21,384 bases of DNA from Cyanobacteria bacterium HKST-UBA02 (GCA_020431945.1 JAGQHH010000211.1:1-21384), one strand, 5' to 3'. Positions 7,630-14,593 are shown, numbered from the stretch's first letter. Notes: generated from the sequence alone by a model not told the origin. Numbers and translations: made by a program.

Positions 7630-8622
7630 TCAGTCGCTGGATAAGGTCACGGGGCTGGCGGAGTCGGAGAGACCACCACTGTTTCGAGACAGCCTGGGGA
7701 GCCGGCTTTCGATCCAGTCGTCGAGAATTCTGGCAACACCATCGTCAAGGGTCTGCTGCTCGAGAATCAGGTGACCCCACCCGGGAATCACTCGGAAGTC
7801 GACATCGCTCGAGCCCATCTTCTTCACCAGATGCGGTACCGACTCGGTTTTGAAGAGCCGGTCTTTCTCACCGGATAGAATGAGAACCGGAAGATGTTCG
7901 GGCAGTCCTGCCACATCCTCCAGAGAACGCCTGTTTGTCACCGTCGCCTTGACGAGCTTGGTAGGGCTGGCATCATGTCTGATTTTCGGATCGTTGACAT
8001 AGTCATCGATGACCGCCTGGTCATGACTTACATCCTGACAAACGTAGGGCGTCAATGATAAAGGCGATTTCGGATGCACCACACCGCGGACCACATCAGG
8101 GAACCATCTCAGCCTGGGGTGGAAGCGCTGCTTGTAACAGAGAGCGCTGAGAATAGCGCCGTCCACGAGATCAGGCTCCTCGACGCATGCCCAGACGGCA
8201 AGGTTGGCGCCCATGCTCTCACCGAGCAAGATGAGAGGATAGTCGGGATACTGCTTACGAAGAAAACGCAGAGAATCCATCAAGTAGGTCTTGCTGCTCT
8301 CGTAATTGATATTCTTGTCGCCGCCGAACCTCTCGGACTCGCTGAGCCAGCGACCGAAGCCACTGAGGTCGAAGGCATATACCGGTAATCCCTTACCAGC
8401 CAGGTGCCGGGCGGTGGCATCGAATGAATCGGCACAGAGTGTAAAACCATGCACTGCCAGAACGATTCCACGAACAGGTCTGGACTCGTCCCGCCAGACG
8501 ACAACCGGAAATTCCAGGCCGGCAGCTTCCTCGGGGGAGACCTTATACTCCACTTCCGCCGGCGCCGGAGAACCAGCCAGAAGCATGATCAGGCCGACAG
8601 CTAGAATCAAGATATTTTTCAT
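7630..8622 (-). CDS. exported alpha/beta hydrolase (S33/monoacylglycerol-lipase-like)
   Basis: A 330-residue serine hydrolase with a Sec signal peptide (about 1-22, ending SPAPA). It has the alpha/beta-hydrolase signature: oxyanion-region HGF at 58-60, nucleophile elbow GESMG with S136, acid D254 in SGEKDRLF, and H284 in GWGHL. The layout fits the monoacylglycerol lipase/serine aminopeptidase S33 clan, so a lipid or small ester is the probable substrate. The last 25 or so residues are Ser-rich and probably disordered. Its ATG overlaps the stop of the upstream glycosyltransferase in an ATGA, which implies translational coupling and a shared envelope-lipid or glycan role (inference). Confidence 0.9.
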   Translation of the reverse strand: MKNILILAVGLIMLLAGSPAPAEVEYKVSPEEAAGLEFPVVVWRDESRPVRGIVLAVHGFTLCADSFDATARHLAGKGLPVYAFDLSGFGRWLSESERFGGDKNINYESSKTYLMDSLRFLRKQYPDYPLILLGESMGANLAVWACVEEPDLVDGAILSALCYKQRFHPRLRWFPDVVRGVVHPKSPLSLTPYVCQDVSHDQAVIDDYVNDPKIRHDASPTKLVKATVTNRRSLEDVAGLPEHLPVLILSGEKDRLFKTESVPHLVKKMGSSDVDFRVIPGWGHLILEQQTLDDGVARILDDWIESRLPRLSRNSGGLSDSASPVTLSSD

Positions 8623-9812
8623 GATGGCGTCCGACTGAGCCCCATTGCTGTATCAGGAGAGCCTGTCTCAATCATATCGACAAATCCTCTCACCAGATTC
8701 CGATCCGAGAATTTTTCTGCGACCCTGTCCCTGAGCGCCATTGTCCGCGCTTTTAACTCAGCGCTGCCCAGATGATGGCGCTGCAATTCTCGGATTCTAC
8801 CGGCAAGTGCTCCGGGTTGCGAGAGGTCATTAAGAAAGAAAGAGTCTTCCACGATGAATCGGCCGCCGGGGTGCGGATGACAGATGATCGGCACCGAAAG
8901 TAGAGCCGCCTCGATGAGCACATTGCCGAGACCCTCATTAAGACTGGGCAGGACGAAGATGTCAGCAGCAGCGATCATCGACAGGGCCTGACCCGGTGGC
9001 AGGGTGACGAACCTCACTCGATCCGCGAGAAGTCGCCTGCCGAGGGACTTCAGAGCTTGCGAGTCGGCGTCCTCGGCGCCGCAAATCAGCAACTTAATCT
9101 TTTCGTCAGCCAGGGAGGCGACTTCTTCGATCAGATAATCGATACGCTTGTGGTAACGGTTGAAGGCAGCACTGCAGACGATCAGGCAGTCATCCGGTCC
9201 GGCACCGGCATTCGCCCTGGAATCACCGGTCTCGGTATCGATAATGCTCTCCACGTCGATACAGTTGCTCAATAGAGCCATCCGGGAAGCCGGGATACCG
9301 GCTTCGAGCGCTTCTTCCATGGCGCCGGGATGCAATTGCTGGACAAAGTCGAAGGCTCGGTAGCTCCCCGGTCTCAGGGCTCCACCGTTAGCGAAGATCA
9401 CCCGGTATTCGAGACCCTTCAGCCGGGAGACGGACTGGAGCATATGAGCCAGGGGAACATCTTTCACCCAGACGATATCCGGGCGCAGGCGCCTGAGCTC
9501 GATGAGAAGGCCGGGAAAAAAGGTGATCTGCTCGATCCCGTATGTGAGCTCGAAGCGATTCTTCTCCGGCAAAAAAGGCAAGTGGGAAAGAGGCTCGATC
9601 AGTGGATGGAGACGCGAGAAATTGGGTATTGTGACCGCGCCTGGCGCCTTTCCACCGGTCAGGAGATGGACGTCCAGATCGGTCAATCGGGAAAGAGCGT
9701 CATACCAGCGCTGGGTGGAAGCCTCGAATCCGCGCTTCACATTGCCGAGACCGCTCGACACCAGAGCGATCCTGGGTCTCCTGCTCGATTTTGCTCTATC
9801 TCTTGAGATCAA
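8619..9812 (-). CDS. GT4-type (GT-B fold) glycosyltransferase
   Basis: Cytoplasmic or membrane-peripheral retaining glycosyltransferase of 397 residues. The C-terminal nucleotide-sugar half has a donor-phosphate-binding basic region at RYHKRID (219-225, K222), and the E-x7-E motif in NEGLGNVLIEA (E293 and E301), both typical of family 4. The N-terminal half has a Rossmann start RIALVSSGLG (14-23). The acceptor is unknown. The start is a TTG at 9812-9810; no in-frame ATG lies near the Rossmann start, so TTG is the best choice. The stop overlaps the start of the exported hydrolase by four bases. The divergent GT21-like gene begins at the same point, so this gene's promoter must lie inside that coding region. 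Confidence 0.9.
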   Translation of the reverse strand: MISRDRAKSSRRPRIALVSSGLGNVKRGFEASTQRWYDALSRLTDLDVHLLTGGKAPGAVTIPNFSRLHPLIEPLSHLPFLPEKNRFELTYGIEQITFFPGLLIELRRLRPDIVWVKDVPLAHMLQSVSRLKGLEYRVIFANGGALRPGSYRAFDFVQQLHPGAMEEALEAGIPASRMALLSNCIDVESIIDTETGDSRANAGAGPDDCLIVCSAAFNRYHKRIDYLIEEVASLADEKIKLLICGAEDADSQALKSLGRRLLADRVRFVTLPPGQALSMIAAADIFVLPSLNEGLGNVLIEAALLSVPIICHPHPGGRFIVEDSFFLNDLSQPGALAGRIRELQRHHLGSAELKARTMALRDRVAEKFSDRNLVRGFVDMIETGSPDTAMGLSRTPS

Positions 9813-11068
9813 TGAGATGGATCTACTTACGAAGACACTTCGGGAGGCATTATACTTTGTGTTTTATGTTCGTCCTATCTGCAGTTCTAATCGCTATCAC
9901 CATCATCGCTGCCTGGGTGCAGACGATCTCTTTTCGGCGTCTGTGCGACTATGTCGAGACCGAACTCGAGGCGGAGAGACCGGATTACCAACCTAAAGCA
10001 TCTGTAATATTGCCTTGCAAAGGGCTGGATCCAGGATTCCGCGAAAACATCAGCCGTCTTCTGGAGCAGCGCTATCGAAACTTCGAGGTCATCTTCGCCG
10101 TGGCTGAGGAGAGCGATGCCGCGTACAGCCATCTGAAAGAGCTGGTGGAGCGTTACAGCGACAGGGCCAGAATCATCATCGCCGGGGTTTCGCAGAACCG
10201 GGCCCAGAAGCTCAACAACCAGCTCAGCGCCCTGAATCTTGTAGCCGAGGACAGCGAAGTCCTGGTCTTCGTCGATTCAGACGTAATCGCCAGAGAAGAC
10301 TTCCTCGACTGCCTGATCAGACCCCTGGCGGATCAGACGGTGGGGGTCACCACCGGCTACCGCTTCTACATTTCGAGCTCCGCCAATCTTCCTGCGGTTC
10401 TGCGCTCCCTATGGAACAGGATGTCGGCCTGGGAGATGGCCAGCGACCATGCCTTTGCCTGGGGTGGAGCAATGGCAGTGCGCAAGGAGATCTTCGCCCG
10501 GGCCGGGGTGAAAAGCGCCTGGGAAAGAGCAGCCGATGACGATCTTTCGCTTACCACCTGCATCAAGGCTCTCGGGCTCACCGTGCATTTCGTCCCGCAA
10601 TGCCTGGTGGCCAGCGATGGCAACGCCAGCCTCAAAGAGATAATCGACTGGACGAACAGACAGCTGATTCTCACCAAAGTCTATTACCGTCCCCTCTGGC
10701 TCAGGGCCATAACCCGGGCCCTGGTGATGCTCGTCTGGCTCGGCGCGGTCACGGCAGCAGCCATCGGCACCTTCGTCTACCAGGACAGTGGCTGCCTGAG
10801 CGCCCTGATTGCCGGTGCCACCATACTTCCGGTGGAGGCTTACTTCCTTGTGAGGGCACGCAGTCTCTGGGAGAGAGTTCTGGCCGATCGTGGTCAGCAT
10901 CTCAGAGAATCGCTCTGGAGCTCATGCCTGGCCATCCCGATGGCGCATGTGGTGCTCCCTTTCCTGACACTATTCTCGGTGCTCACCAATAAGATACAGT
11001 GGCGTGGAGTCACCTACGAGCTCAGAAGCCCGAGGGAAATCCTGGTGGTATCACAGTCTCAAGGCTGA
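9812..11068 (+). CDS. GT2/GT21-like membrane glycosyltransferase (HpnI/ceramide glucosyltransferase type)
   Basis: An integral-membrane processive-type glycosyltransferase of 418 residues. One N-terminal helix (about 18-37) precedes a GT-A domain beginning ASVILPCKGLDPGF (63-76), the pattern seen in ceramide glucosyltransferases and the hopanoid enzyme HpnI. Metal-binding DSD is at 155-157, the acidic motif ADDDLSL at 241-247, and an RQ near 283 sits where the Q/RxxRW motif normally lies. Three or so C-terminal helices follow (about 300-392). It probably adds a sugar to a lipid on the cytoplasmic face. The ATG at 9812 has only a weak GAG ahead; a TTG at 9791 or an ATG at 9866 are alternatives. 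No neighbouring hopanoid or sphingolipid gene fixes the substrate. It ends two bases before the stop of the convergent SRPBCC gene. Confidence 0.87.
   Translation: MRWIYLRRHFGRHYTLCFMFVLSAVLIAITIIAAWVQTISFRRLCDYVETELEAERPDYQPKASVILPCKGLDPGFRENISRLLEQRYRNFEVIFAVAEESDAAYSHLKELVERYSDRARIIIAGVSQNRAQKLNNQLSALNLVAEDSEVLVFVDSDVIAREDFLDCLIRPLADQTVGVTTGYRFYISSSANLPAVLRSLWNRMSAWEMASDHAFAWGGAMAVRKEIFARAGVKSAWERAADDDLSLTTCIKALGLTVHFVPQCLVASDGNASLKEIIDWTNRQLILTKVYYRPLWLRAITRALVMLVWLGAVTAAAIGTFVYQDSGCLSALIAGATILPVEAYFLVRARSLWERVLADRGQHLRESLWSSCLAIPMAHVVLPFLTLFSVLTNKIQWRGVTYELRSPREILVVSQSQG
9849..9854 (-). promoter_or_regulatory. candidate -10 box for the GT4/hydrolase operon
   Basis: The minus strand reads a perfect TATAAT here, about 30 bases before a start site consistent with the TTG at 9812. 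It lies inside the 5' end of the divergent glycosyltransferase gene. No convincing -35 hexamer is found 16-18 bases upstream. Confidence 0.33.
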
Positions 11069-11070
11069 TA

Positions 11071-11622
11071 TCAGTTGTTTGGAATATTGCGGACCAGTTT
11101 GCGCCCTTCGGCACTGTCCTTGAAGCTTGCCTCGGCAAGAGCCTTGGCCTTGCGAAGGCGCTTATTGATCCTGCCCTTCAGAAAGGCGTTCACAAGAAAA
11201 CGCGGCACCGGCAGCCCGGCATCGACATAAGACGAGATTTTGAAATTGGTCTTGTTCTCTCCCACAGTGGAGAGTTTCCAGTCCCCTGTAAAAGCTTTGA
11301 CATGCTCGGATTTGATCAGATCGTATTTGAGAATCTCATTCTCTTTGATCCTGATTTTGATAAGCATCGACACCGTACCCATAAAAGGTATCGATGGAAA
11401 TTTTTCCTCGATTATCGCTTCATTCGAATCTGCTTCTCTTTTCTTGAATTTAAAATCGAATTTCTGATCATCGGTTATGGTCTTCCAGACCACCGGACGG
11501 GGAGCATTGATGACGATGCTCGAGACCACAGGCTTGTGCTCGTGATTCGCAAAAGCAGGCGAAGCCGACAGGAGAGCTCCTGTTACAAGAGACACAAAAA
11601 TCGTTGATCGAATTAATTGCAA
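11071..11622 (-). CDS. exported SRPBCC/START-like protein
   Basis: A 183-residue protein with a clear Sec signal peptide (about 1-25, ending SPAFA). The mature part has the helix-grip pattern of the SRPBCC (polyketide cyclase/START) superfamily: a starting strand VVSSIVINAPRPVVWKTITD (32-51) and alternating strands (GTVSMLIKIRIKEN, WKLSTVGENKTNFKISSYVD), then a long C-terminal helix (about 145-170). Such folds bind hydrophobic ligands in a cavity, so lipid or small-molecule binding in the periplasm is plausible. No catalytic residue can be named. The start is a TTG (11622-11620) preceded by a purine-rich GGAGAAGGGGGG; the closest upstream ATG is out of frame. It lies 61 bases after the LRV-repeat gene on the same strand. 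Confidence 0.75.
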   Translation of the reverse strand: MQLIRSTIFVSLVTGALLSASPAFANHEHKPVVSSIVINAPRPVVWKTITDDQKFDFKFKKREADSNEAIIEEKFPSIPFMGTVSMLIKIRIKENEILKYDLIKSEHVKAFTGDWKLSTVGENKTNFKISSYVDAGLPVPRFLVNAFLKGRINKRLRKAKALAEASFKDSAEGRKLVRNIPNN

Positions 11623-11646
11623 CTCTGCCGCCCCCCTTCTCCATAA

Positions 11647-11652
11647 ATTATC
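11647..11652 (-). promoter_or_regulatory. candidate -10 box for the SRPBCC gene
   Basis: The minus strand reads GATAAT, five of six matches to consensus. It would give a leader of about 18 bases that includes the purine-rich ribosome site before the TTG start. The -35 (TTGCGC at 15-base spacing) is poor. Confidence 0.28.
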
Positions 11653-11675
11653 GCTTTATGAACCGGGGCGCAAGG

Positions 11676-11698
11676 GGTAGCGGCTACGGACCGCTACC
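11676..11698. repeat. perfect 8-bp stem-loop at the end of the LRV-repeat gene
   Basis: GGTAGCGG (11676-11683) and CCGCTACC (11691-11698) form a perfect inverted repeat with a 7-base loop. The loop contains the stop codon of the LRV gene (minus strand). No T-run follows on either strand, so it is not a typical intrinsic terminator. It may stabilise the 3' end or pause ribosomes. Confidence 0.45.
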
Positions 11699-12343
11699 GA
11701 ATCCCTCCGGCGATCCTCGCAGCTCGCCCACTGCTGCCTCGAAAGAAAGATTTCCCGATCTGATTCGGGATTGCAGTTTGAGAGCACGCACAACCGTATC
11801 TCTGGTGAGCAAACTTTCCCTGACCAGAAGAAAGCCGAGATTCACCTTCTCCCGACGAGCAAGTTCCACAAGACCCGGAATCCTGCCTTCCTGAAGTAAT
11901 CCTGCCGCCACCAGGAGCTCGCCGAGCCTGGCCACCAGACCGGGCTCGTGCACATAGCCTCGAGCCCGCAGATGGTGCTCGAATTCCAGGCACTCCAGAC
12001 TGCGCCTGGCAAAATCACTGACATATGGATTGCTGTCCTCCAGGAGTCTCAGCAGATATTTCTCCGGTAAAGACGTCTCCTCCGCCAGAGACAACCTGAC
12101 ATCTATGTCAGGATCGCAACAGAGCCTTTCCAGGAGCTCCTCCGGAGCCGAACTGTTACAGGCAATGCTTGCCCGCACGTCCGGATGGGGATCGTTTACC
12201 AGCTCCTTCAAAAGAGAAACAGGGGTGGCAGGATTCTCCGCCAGCCGCCGCCTCATCTTGAAGTCCCCGTTCCGGTAGATCTTCCATAAAATTCCGGCAG
12301 GAGCCTGCGGATCCCCTGCCACTATATAGTCTTTGATTTGCAC
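11684..12343 (-). CDS. LRV/HEAT-like repeat protein with MshEN-like C-terminal domain
   Basis: A 219-residue soluble protein of unknown role. Residues about 28-125 form four or so 24-residue helical repeats of the leucine-rich-repeat-variant type, visible as LAENPATPVSLLKELVNDPH followed by related units containing DVRASIACN and DVRLSLAEE. Residues about 138-208 contain two related halves (LGELLVAAGLLQEGR; LGFLLVRESLLTRD), resembling the N-terminal MshEN/T2SSE module of secretion ATPases, some of which bind cyclic di-GMP. The start chosen is GTG 12343-12341, behind GGGAGGTAGG; an upstream in-frame GTG at 12391 gives an unlikely MVVVV start. A structured region with an intrinsic terminator lies 110-190 bases upstream on the same strand and may control it. 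Protein-protein scaffolding is the best guess. Confidence 0.75.
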   Translation of the reverse strand: MQIKDYIVAGDPQAPAGILWKIYRNGDFKMRRRLAENPATPVSLLKELVNDPHPDVRASIACNSSAPEELLERLCCDPDIDVRLSLAEETSLPEKYLLRLLEDSNPYVSDFARRSLECLEFEHHLRARGYVHEPGLVARLGELLVAAGLLQEGRIPGLVELARREKVNLGFLLVRESLLTRDTVVRALKLQSRIRSGNLSFEAAVGELRGSPEGFGSGP

Positions 12344-12354
12344 CTTGCTACCTA

Positions 12355-12360
12355 CCTCCC
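12355..12360 (-). promoter_or_regulatory. ribosome binding site deciding the LRV-repeat gene start
   Basis: The minus strand reads GGGAGG, continuing TAGG, about 7-11 bases before the GTG at 12343. It lies inside the longer reading frame that begins at 12391, and favours the shorter protein. Confidence 0.55.
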
Positions 12361-12419
12361 AGCTGTCCGATTCAGCGACAACAACAACCACTACTAAAGG
12401 GAGCTAACTGGTTATGCCA

Positions 12420-12533
12420 GTAATAGGTCAGCCGGTAACACCGACTCTTGAAAAAGATGACGAGGGAGGTCATCCCTGAACCTCCCCCGTCCATCAACCG
12501 CATTGTAAGTAGCCCGCGAAGTCTACCTATTAC
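12420..12533 (-). ncRNA. structured RNA element (leader or small RNA), unknown class
   Basis: This holds most of the structure in the 303-bp gap between the LRV gene start (12343) and the small membrane-protein gene (12647). A perfect 9-bp inverted repeat, GTAATAGGT (12420-12428) and ACCTATTAC (12525-12533), closes a domain containing a 12-bp stem with one mismatch (12459-12470 with 12480-12491). A small 6-bp hairpin lies near 12433-12447. On the minus strand the long stem is followed by a T-run, as in attenuators and riboswitches, and the LRV gene starts about 110 bases downstream. I do not recognise a known riboswitch or tRNA. Pairings are seen; RNA function and strand are inferred. Confidence 0.4.
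12451..12491 (-). terminator. intrinsic terminator pointing left
   Basis: Reading the minus strand, a 12-bp stem with one mismatch (arms 12491-12480 and 12470-12459) and a 9-base loop is followed three bases later by TTTTT (12455-12451). This is a classic rho-independent terminator. It could end transcripts of the GIY-YIG operon that read antisense to 12647-12976, end a small RNA, or act as an attenuator before the LRV gene. On the plus strand no T-run follows the stem. Confidence 0.65.
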
Positions 12534-12609
12534 GATGTTGCCCTACGAAGATAGACAGCAGCATCCCCCGACATAGTTATTCTTAATATGGGCCGGAGAT
12601 GCAAAGAAG

Positions 12610-12637
12610 TTGAAATGATTGTAAAAGCCTTTAGAAT
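12610..12637 (+). promoter_or_regulatory. sigma70-type promoter for a probably leaderless mRNA
   Basis: TTGAAA (12610-12615), a 16-base spacer and TAGAAT (12632-12637): each hexamer matches consensus at five of six positions. The expected start site is about 12643-12646, at or within three bases of the ATG at 12647, leaving no room for a ribosome binding site. Confidence 0.55.
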
Positions 12638-12646
12638 TTCTTCCTT

Positions 12647-12976
12647 ATGAGCAGGCTCAAGGTTATCAAAGAGCTTTTCAACTGGTTCCTCAACCAGTTT
12701 CCTGATTCGGGCTTGATTGCCATGGCTGTCATGGCCTCTGGCTTTGGAATTCTCTTGTTCCTTCATTTTATTGGCGGAAAAGAAGCAGCGCCCGGACAAA
12801 CGGTGCGTGCGCAGGCACCGGCGCCGGTCGTGCACCACCATCACTACTATTACTATTATCCGAACGGAAATGGTCAGTACACCGAGCACTATGTCAGGAG
12901 CCGTTTCGGCGAGCCGGACAGACCGGCTTCCGGAGGCAACTACTCATTCGCCTCCGGCCAGGCGTCGGCTTATTGA
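12647..12976 (+). CDS. small single-span membrane protein with His/Tyr-rich segment
   Basis: A 109-residue protein that I do not recognise. A short, partly basic, amphipathic N-terminus (1-20) is followed by one hydrophobic helix (about 22-43), a Pro/Ala linker and a run of four His and five Tyr (63-71). A Gly/Asn/Ser/Tyr-rich tail ends ASAY. The His run could bind metal and the Tyr run could be an adhesive or phosphorylation site; both are guesses. The ATG directly follows a good promoter and has no Shine-Dalgarno sequence, so the mRNA may be leaderless. Its last 7 bases overlap the 3' end of the convergent GIY-YIG gene. The promoter, the helix and lack of internal stops support it as real; no family is assigned. 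Confidence 0.65.
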   Translation: MSRLKVIKELFNWFLNQFPDSGLIAMAVMASGFGILLFLHFIGGKEAAPGQTVRAQAPAPVVHHHHYYYYYPNGNGQYTEHYVRSRFGEPDRPASGGNYSFASGQASAY

Positions 12977-13236
12977 GCGGAATTCTGCTCGTCTCTTTCT
13001 TCTTCGATCAATCGCACCTTCTCTGCTCGTGACATCTGTTTGAGCCTGTATTCGTGGCTCATGGCCTGGGAGCGAGTCGGAAAGCTGCGGCTGTAGACGA
13101 GCTCCACCGGCAGCCTCGAGCGTGTATAACGCGCTCCTTTGCCGAGGTTGTGGGCCTTCATCCGGCCGTCCAGATCATTGGTCCAGCCTGTATAGAACGA
13201 CCCGTCCGCGCAGCAGACTATATAAGTGAAATTCAT
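12970..13236 (-). CDS. GIY-YIG nuclease superfamily protein (UPF0213/YhbQ-like)
   Basis: An 88-residue single-domain GIY-YIG protein, the usual size for this stand-alone family. The GIY part is TYIV (4-7) and the YIG part YTG (15-17), followed by conserved R25, KGARYTRSRLP (33-43) and the catalytic Glu candidate E62 in HEYRLK. Active-site residues Y5, Y15, R25 and E62 are all present. Members such as YhbQ have been linked to DNA repair or degradation of damaged nucleic acid, but the specific role here is unknown. Its ATG overlaps the TGA of the upstream esterase by one base (TGATG), so it is probably translated by coupling. The 3' end overlaps the convergent small membrane-protein gene. Confidence 0.9.
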   Translation of the reverse strand: MNFTYIVCCADGSFYTGWTNDLDGRMKAHNLGKGARYTRSRLPVELVYSRSFPTRSQAMSHEYRLKQMSRAEKVRLIEEERDEQNSAQ

Positions 13237-13964
13237 CAGCGGCTATCAGGCCCGCCTACATAGTGGAGCACCATTTCCTCCCACTCAGGCCAGTCATGGG
13301 CGAAGCCGTCCCAGGTCCGGAAAGCATGCCAGACTCCGAGACTCCATAGATGGTTCGAGAGCTCCACCGAATGTGCGTAAGCATTGTCATCGCGACCGGT
13401 GGAGAAAATGATGTCGAGCTCCTTTATCTTCTGGACATGGTCCGGAGCATCGTGCATGCGGCGCACCAGTTCCACAGGGTTGCCCTGGTGGACATTTTCG
13501 TCATAGTGGTCGCCCACCCATTCTCTGATGTCATAGACGCCGCTCAAGCCGACAACACGATTGAAGTGCTCCGGAAAACGAAGACCGATATTGAGGGCGT
13601 GATAAGCACCGAAACTGGCGCCCATGGCGATACTATAAGGATTGTCGTTCTTGCTCCGGGTGAGAGGCAGGACCTCGTCCACCACATATTGCTGATACTG
13701 CAGATGCCTGATCGCCCGCTCACCGGGGTGGACATGGCCGTTGTACCAGCTCTCGGAGTCCACGCTGTCGAGACAATAAATCTGGAGCCAGCCCTCCTCC
13801 AGATGTTGCCTGAGAACATTCATCATGCCCCGGTTTTCCCAGTCGAAAAAACGTCCCTGGGATGTCGGAAAGCAAAGCGCCCTGGCGCCACCATGTCCGA
13901 AAACGAGCAACTCCATGTCTCTTCCGAGATTATGGCTGTACCACCGGTGATATTCTCTGTGCAT
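13236..13964 (-). CDS. esterase of the Esterase-D/PF00756 type
   Basis: A 242-residue cytoplasmic alpha/beta hydrolase; no signal peptide is seen. Nucleophile elbow GASFGAYHA places the catalytic Ser at S117. The acid is D192 or D193 in STGRDDN, and the base H223 in DGFAHDWPEW. The N-terminal HREYHRWYSHNLGRDMELLV and the strong conservation around W/H residues resemble bacterial carboxylesterases annotated as esterase-like PHB depolymerases or S-formylglutathione hydrolase relatives. Substrate is unknown. The start at ATG 13964 follows GAGGGAG (13975-13969); an upstream in-frame ATG at 14009 has no such site. The gene lies 60 bases after the exported unknown gene and is coupled to the GIY-YIG gene downstream. 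Confidence 0.87.
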   Translation of the reverse strand: MHREYHRWYSHNLGRDMELLVFGHGGARALCFPTSQGRFFDWENRGMMNVLRQHLEEGWLQIYCLDSVDSESWYNGHVHPGERAIRHLQYQQYVVDEVLPLTRSKNDNPYSIAMGASFGAYHALNIGLRFPEHFNRVVGLSGVYDIREWVGDHYDENVHQGNPVELVRRMHDAPDHVQKIKELDIIFSTGRDDNAYAHSVELSNHLWSLGVWHAFRTWDGFAHDWPEWEEMVLHYVGGPDSR

Positions 13965-13968
13965 AGGT

Positions 13969-13975
13969 CTCCCTC
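13969..13975 (-). promoter_or_regulatory. ribosome binding site deciding the esterase start
   Basis: The minus strand reads GAGGGAG, four bases before ATG at 13964. It supports this start over the upstream ATG at 14009, which would put the site inside the coding region. Confidence 0.6.
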
Positions 13976-14024
13976 TGGAATTGGGGGATTGTAACACCCG
14001 GACCGGCATAAGATCAGCCTTTCG

Positions 14025-14546
14025 TTACTTTCTGGATAGCTTGACCGGCTCTTCGAACCAGTATCGATAAGTCATGAATCCATCCGAGTCGCGACCCAGA
14101 CGCTCGAGATACCCCCTGGGTCCACTTGGATCGGCATGAAAGAACCGAAAATTGCCTTCCGGACCGAAGGGTGCACAGGTCACCCGGCACGGCGTCGGGG
14201 GTTTCTTGCCTTTCCAGTGAGCCAGCACCGTCTTCTTGATGGTCATGGGGCTTTCTGTATACGAAGGTATCTCGGACTTGATTGTCTTCGAGATGAAAGG
14301 CATGACAATGCGCTTTGCCACTCTCATGATCATCATGTCATTCGTATATACGGGTCCGGTTATCCACTGAGGCGGTCCTGTCCTCTGGTATTCGCGGCTG
14401 CGGCGATCGACCTGAGGCGTGGCCCTGGTGAGCACAACATCGCTGTGACCCTGATCCACGACTTCCAGCGAGCCTTTCAATGCCTCATCCGCCCCGGCGG
14501 GAGCGCCGAGAAAAAGAGCCGTGAGAACCAGGAACGCCAGCCGCAT
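14025..14546 (-). CDS. exported protein of unknown function
   Basis: A 173-residue protein with a typical Sec signal peptide (about 1-19, hydrophobic core LAFLVLTALFLG, cleavage after PAGA). I do not recognise the mature part. It contains two close cysteines, C120 and C124 (PCRVTCAPFG), which could form a disulfide or bind a metal, and it is rich in Arg, Pro and aromatics towards the C-terminus (FMTYRYWFEEP). The ATG follows GGGGACTGATTC, a weak ribosome site. It heads a minus-strand group with the esterase and GIY-YIG genes. It is divergent from the helicase gene with 58 bases between starts. Confidence 0.75.
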   Translation of the reverse strand: MRLAFLVLTALFLGAPAGADEALKGSLEVVDQGHSDVVLTRATPQVDRRSREYQRTGPPQWITGPVYTNDMMIMRVAKRIVMPFISKTIKSEIPSYTESPMTIKKTVLAHWKGKKPPTPCRVTCAPFGPEGNFRFFHADPSGPRGYLERLGRDSDGFMTYRYWFEEPVKLSRK

Positions 14547-14587
14547 GAATCAGTCCCCCTGTCTTCATTCTACAGGCGAGCCGACAT

Positions 14588-14593
14588 GATAAT
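14588..14593 (+). promoter_or_regulatory. possible -10 box for the helicase gene
   Basis: GATAAT, five of six matches, sits 11 bases before the GTG at 14605. A weak -35 (TTCATT, 14564-14569) lies 18 bases upstream. If real, the transcript would have almost no leader; the GTG indeed lacks a clear ribosome site. Confidence 0.25.

Noticed and set aside
12440..12500. Possible tRNA T-arm (GGTTCAGGGATGACC on the minus strand)
   Set aside because: The loop is 9 bases rather than 7, lacks the TTCRA pattern in the right place, and no cloverleaf can be built; the stem plus T-run fits a terminator.
12530..12889. 119-codon minus-strand frame opposite the small membrane protein
   Set aside because: The plus-strand gene has a good promoter, a membrane helix and a sensible layout; the minus frame has neither, and part of it only mirrors the His/Tyr run.
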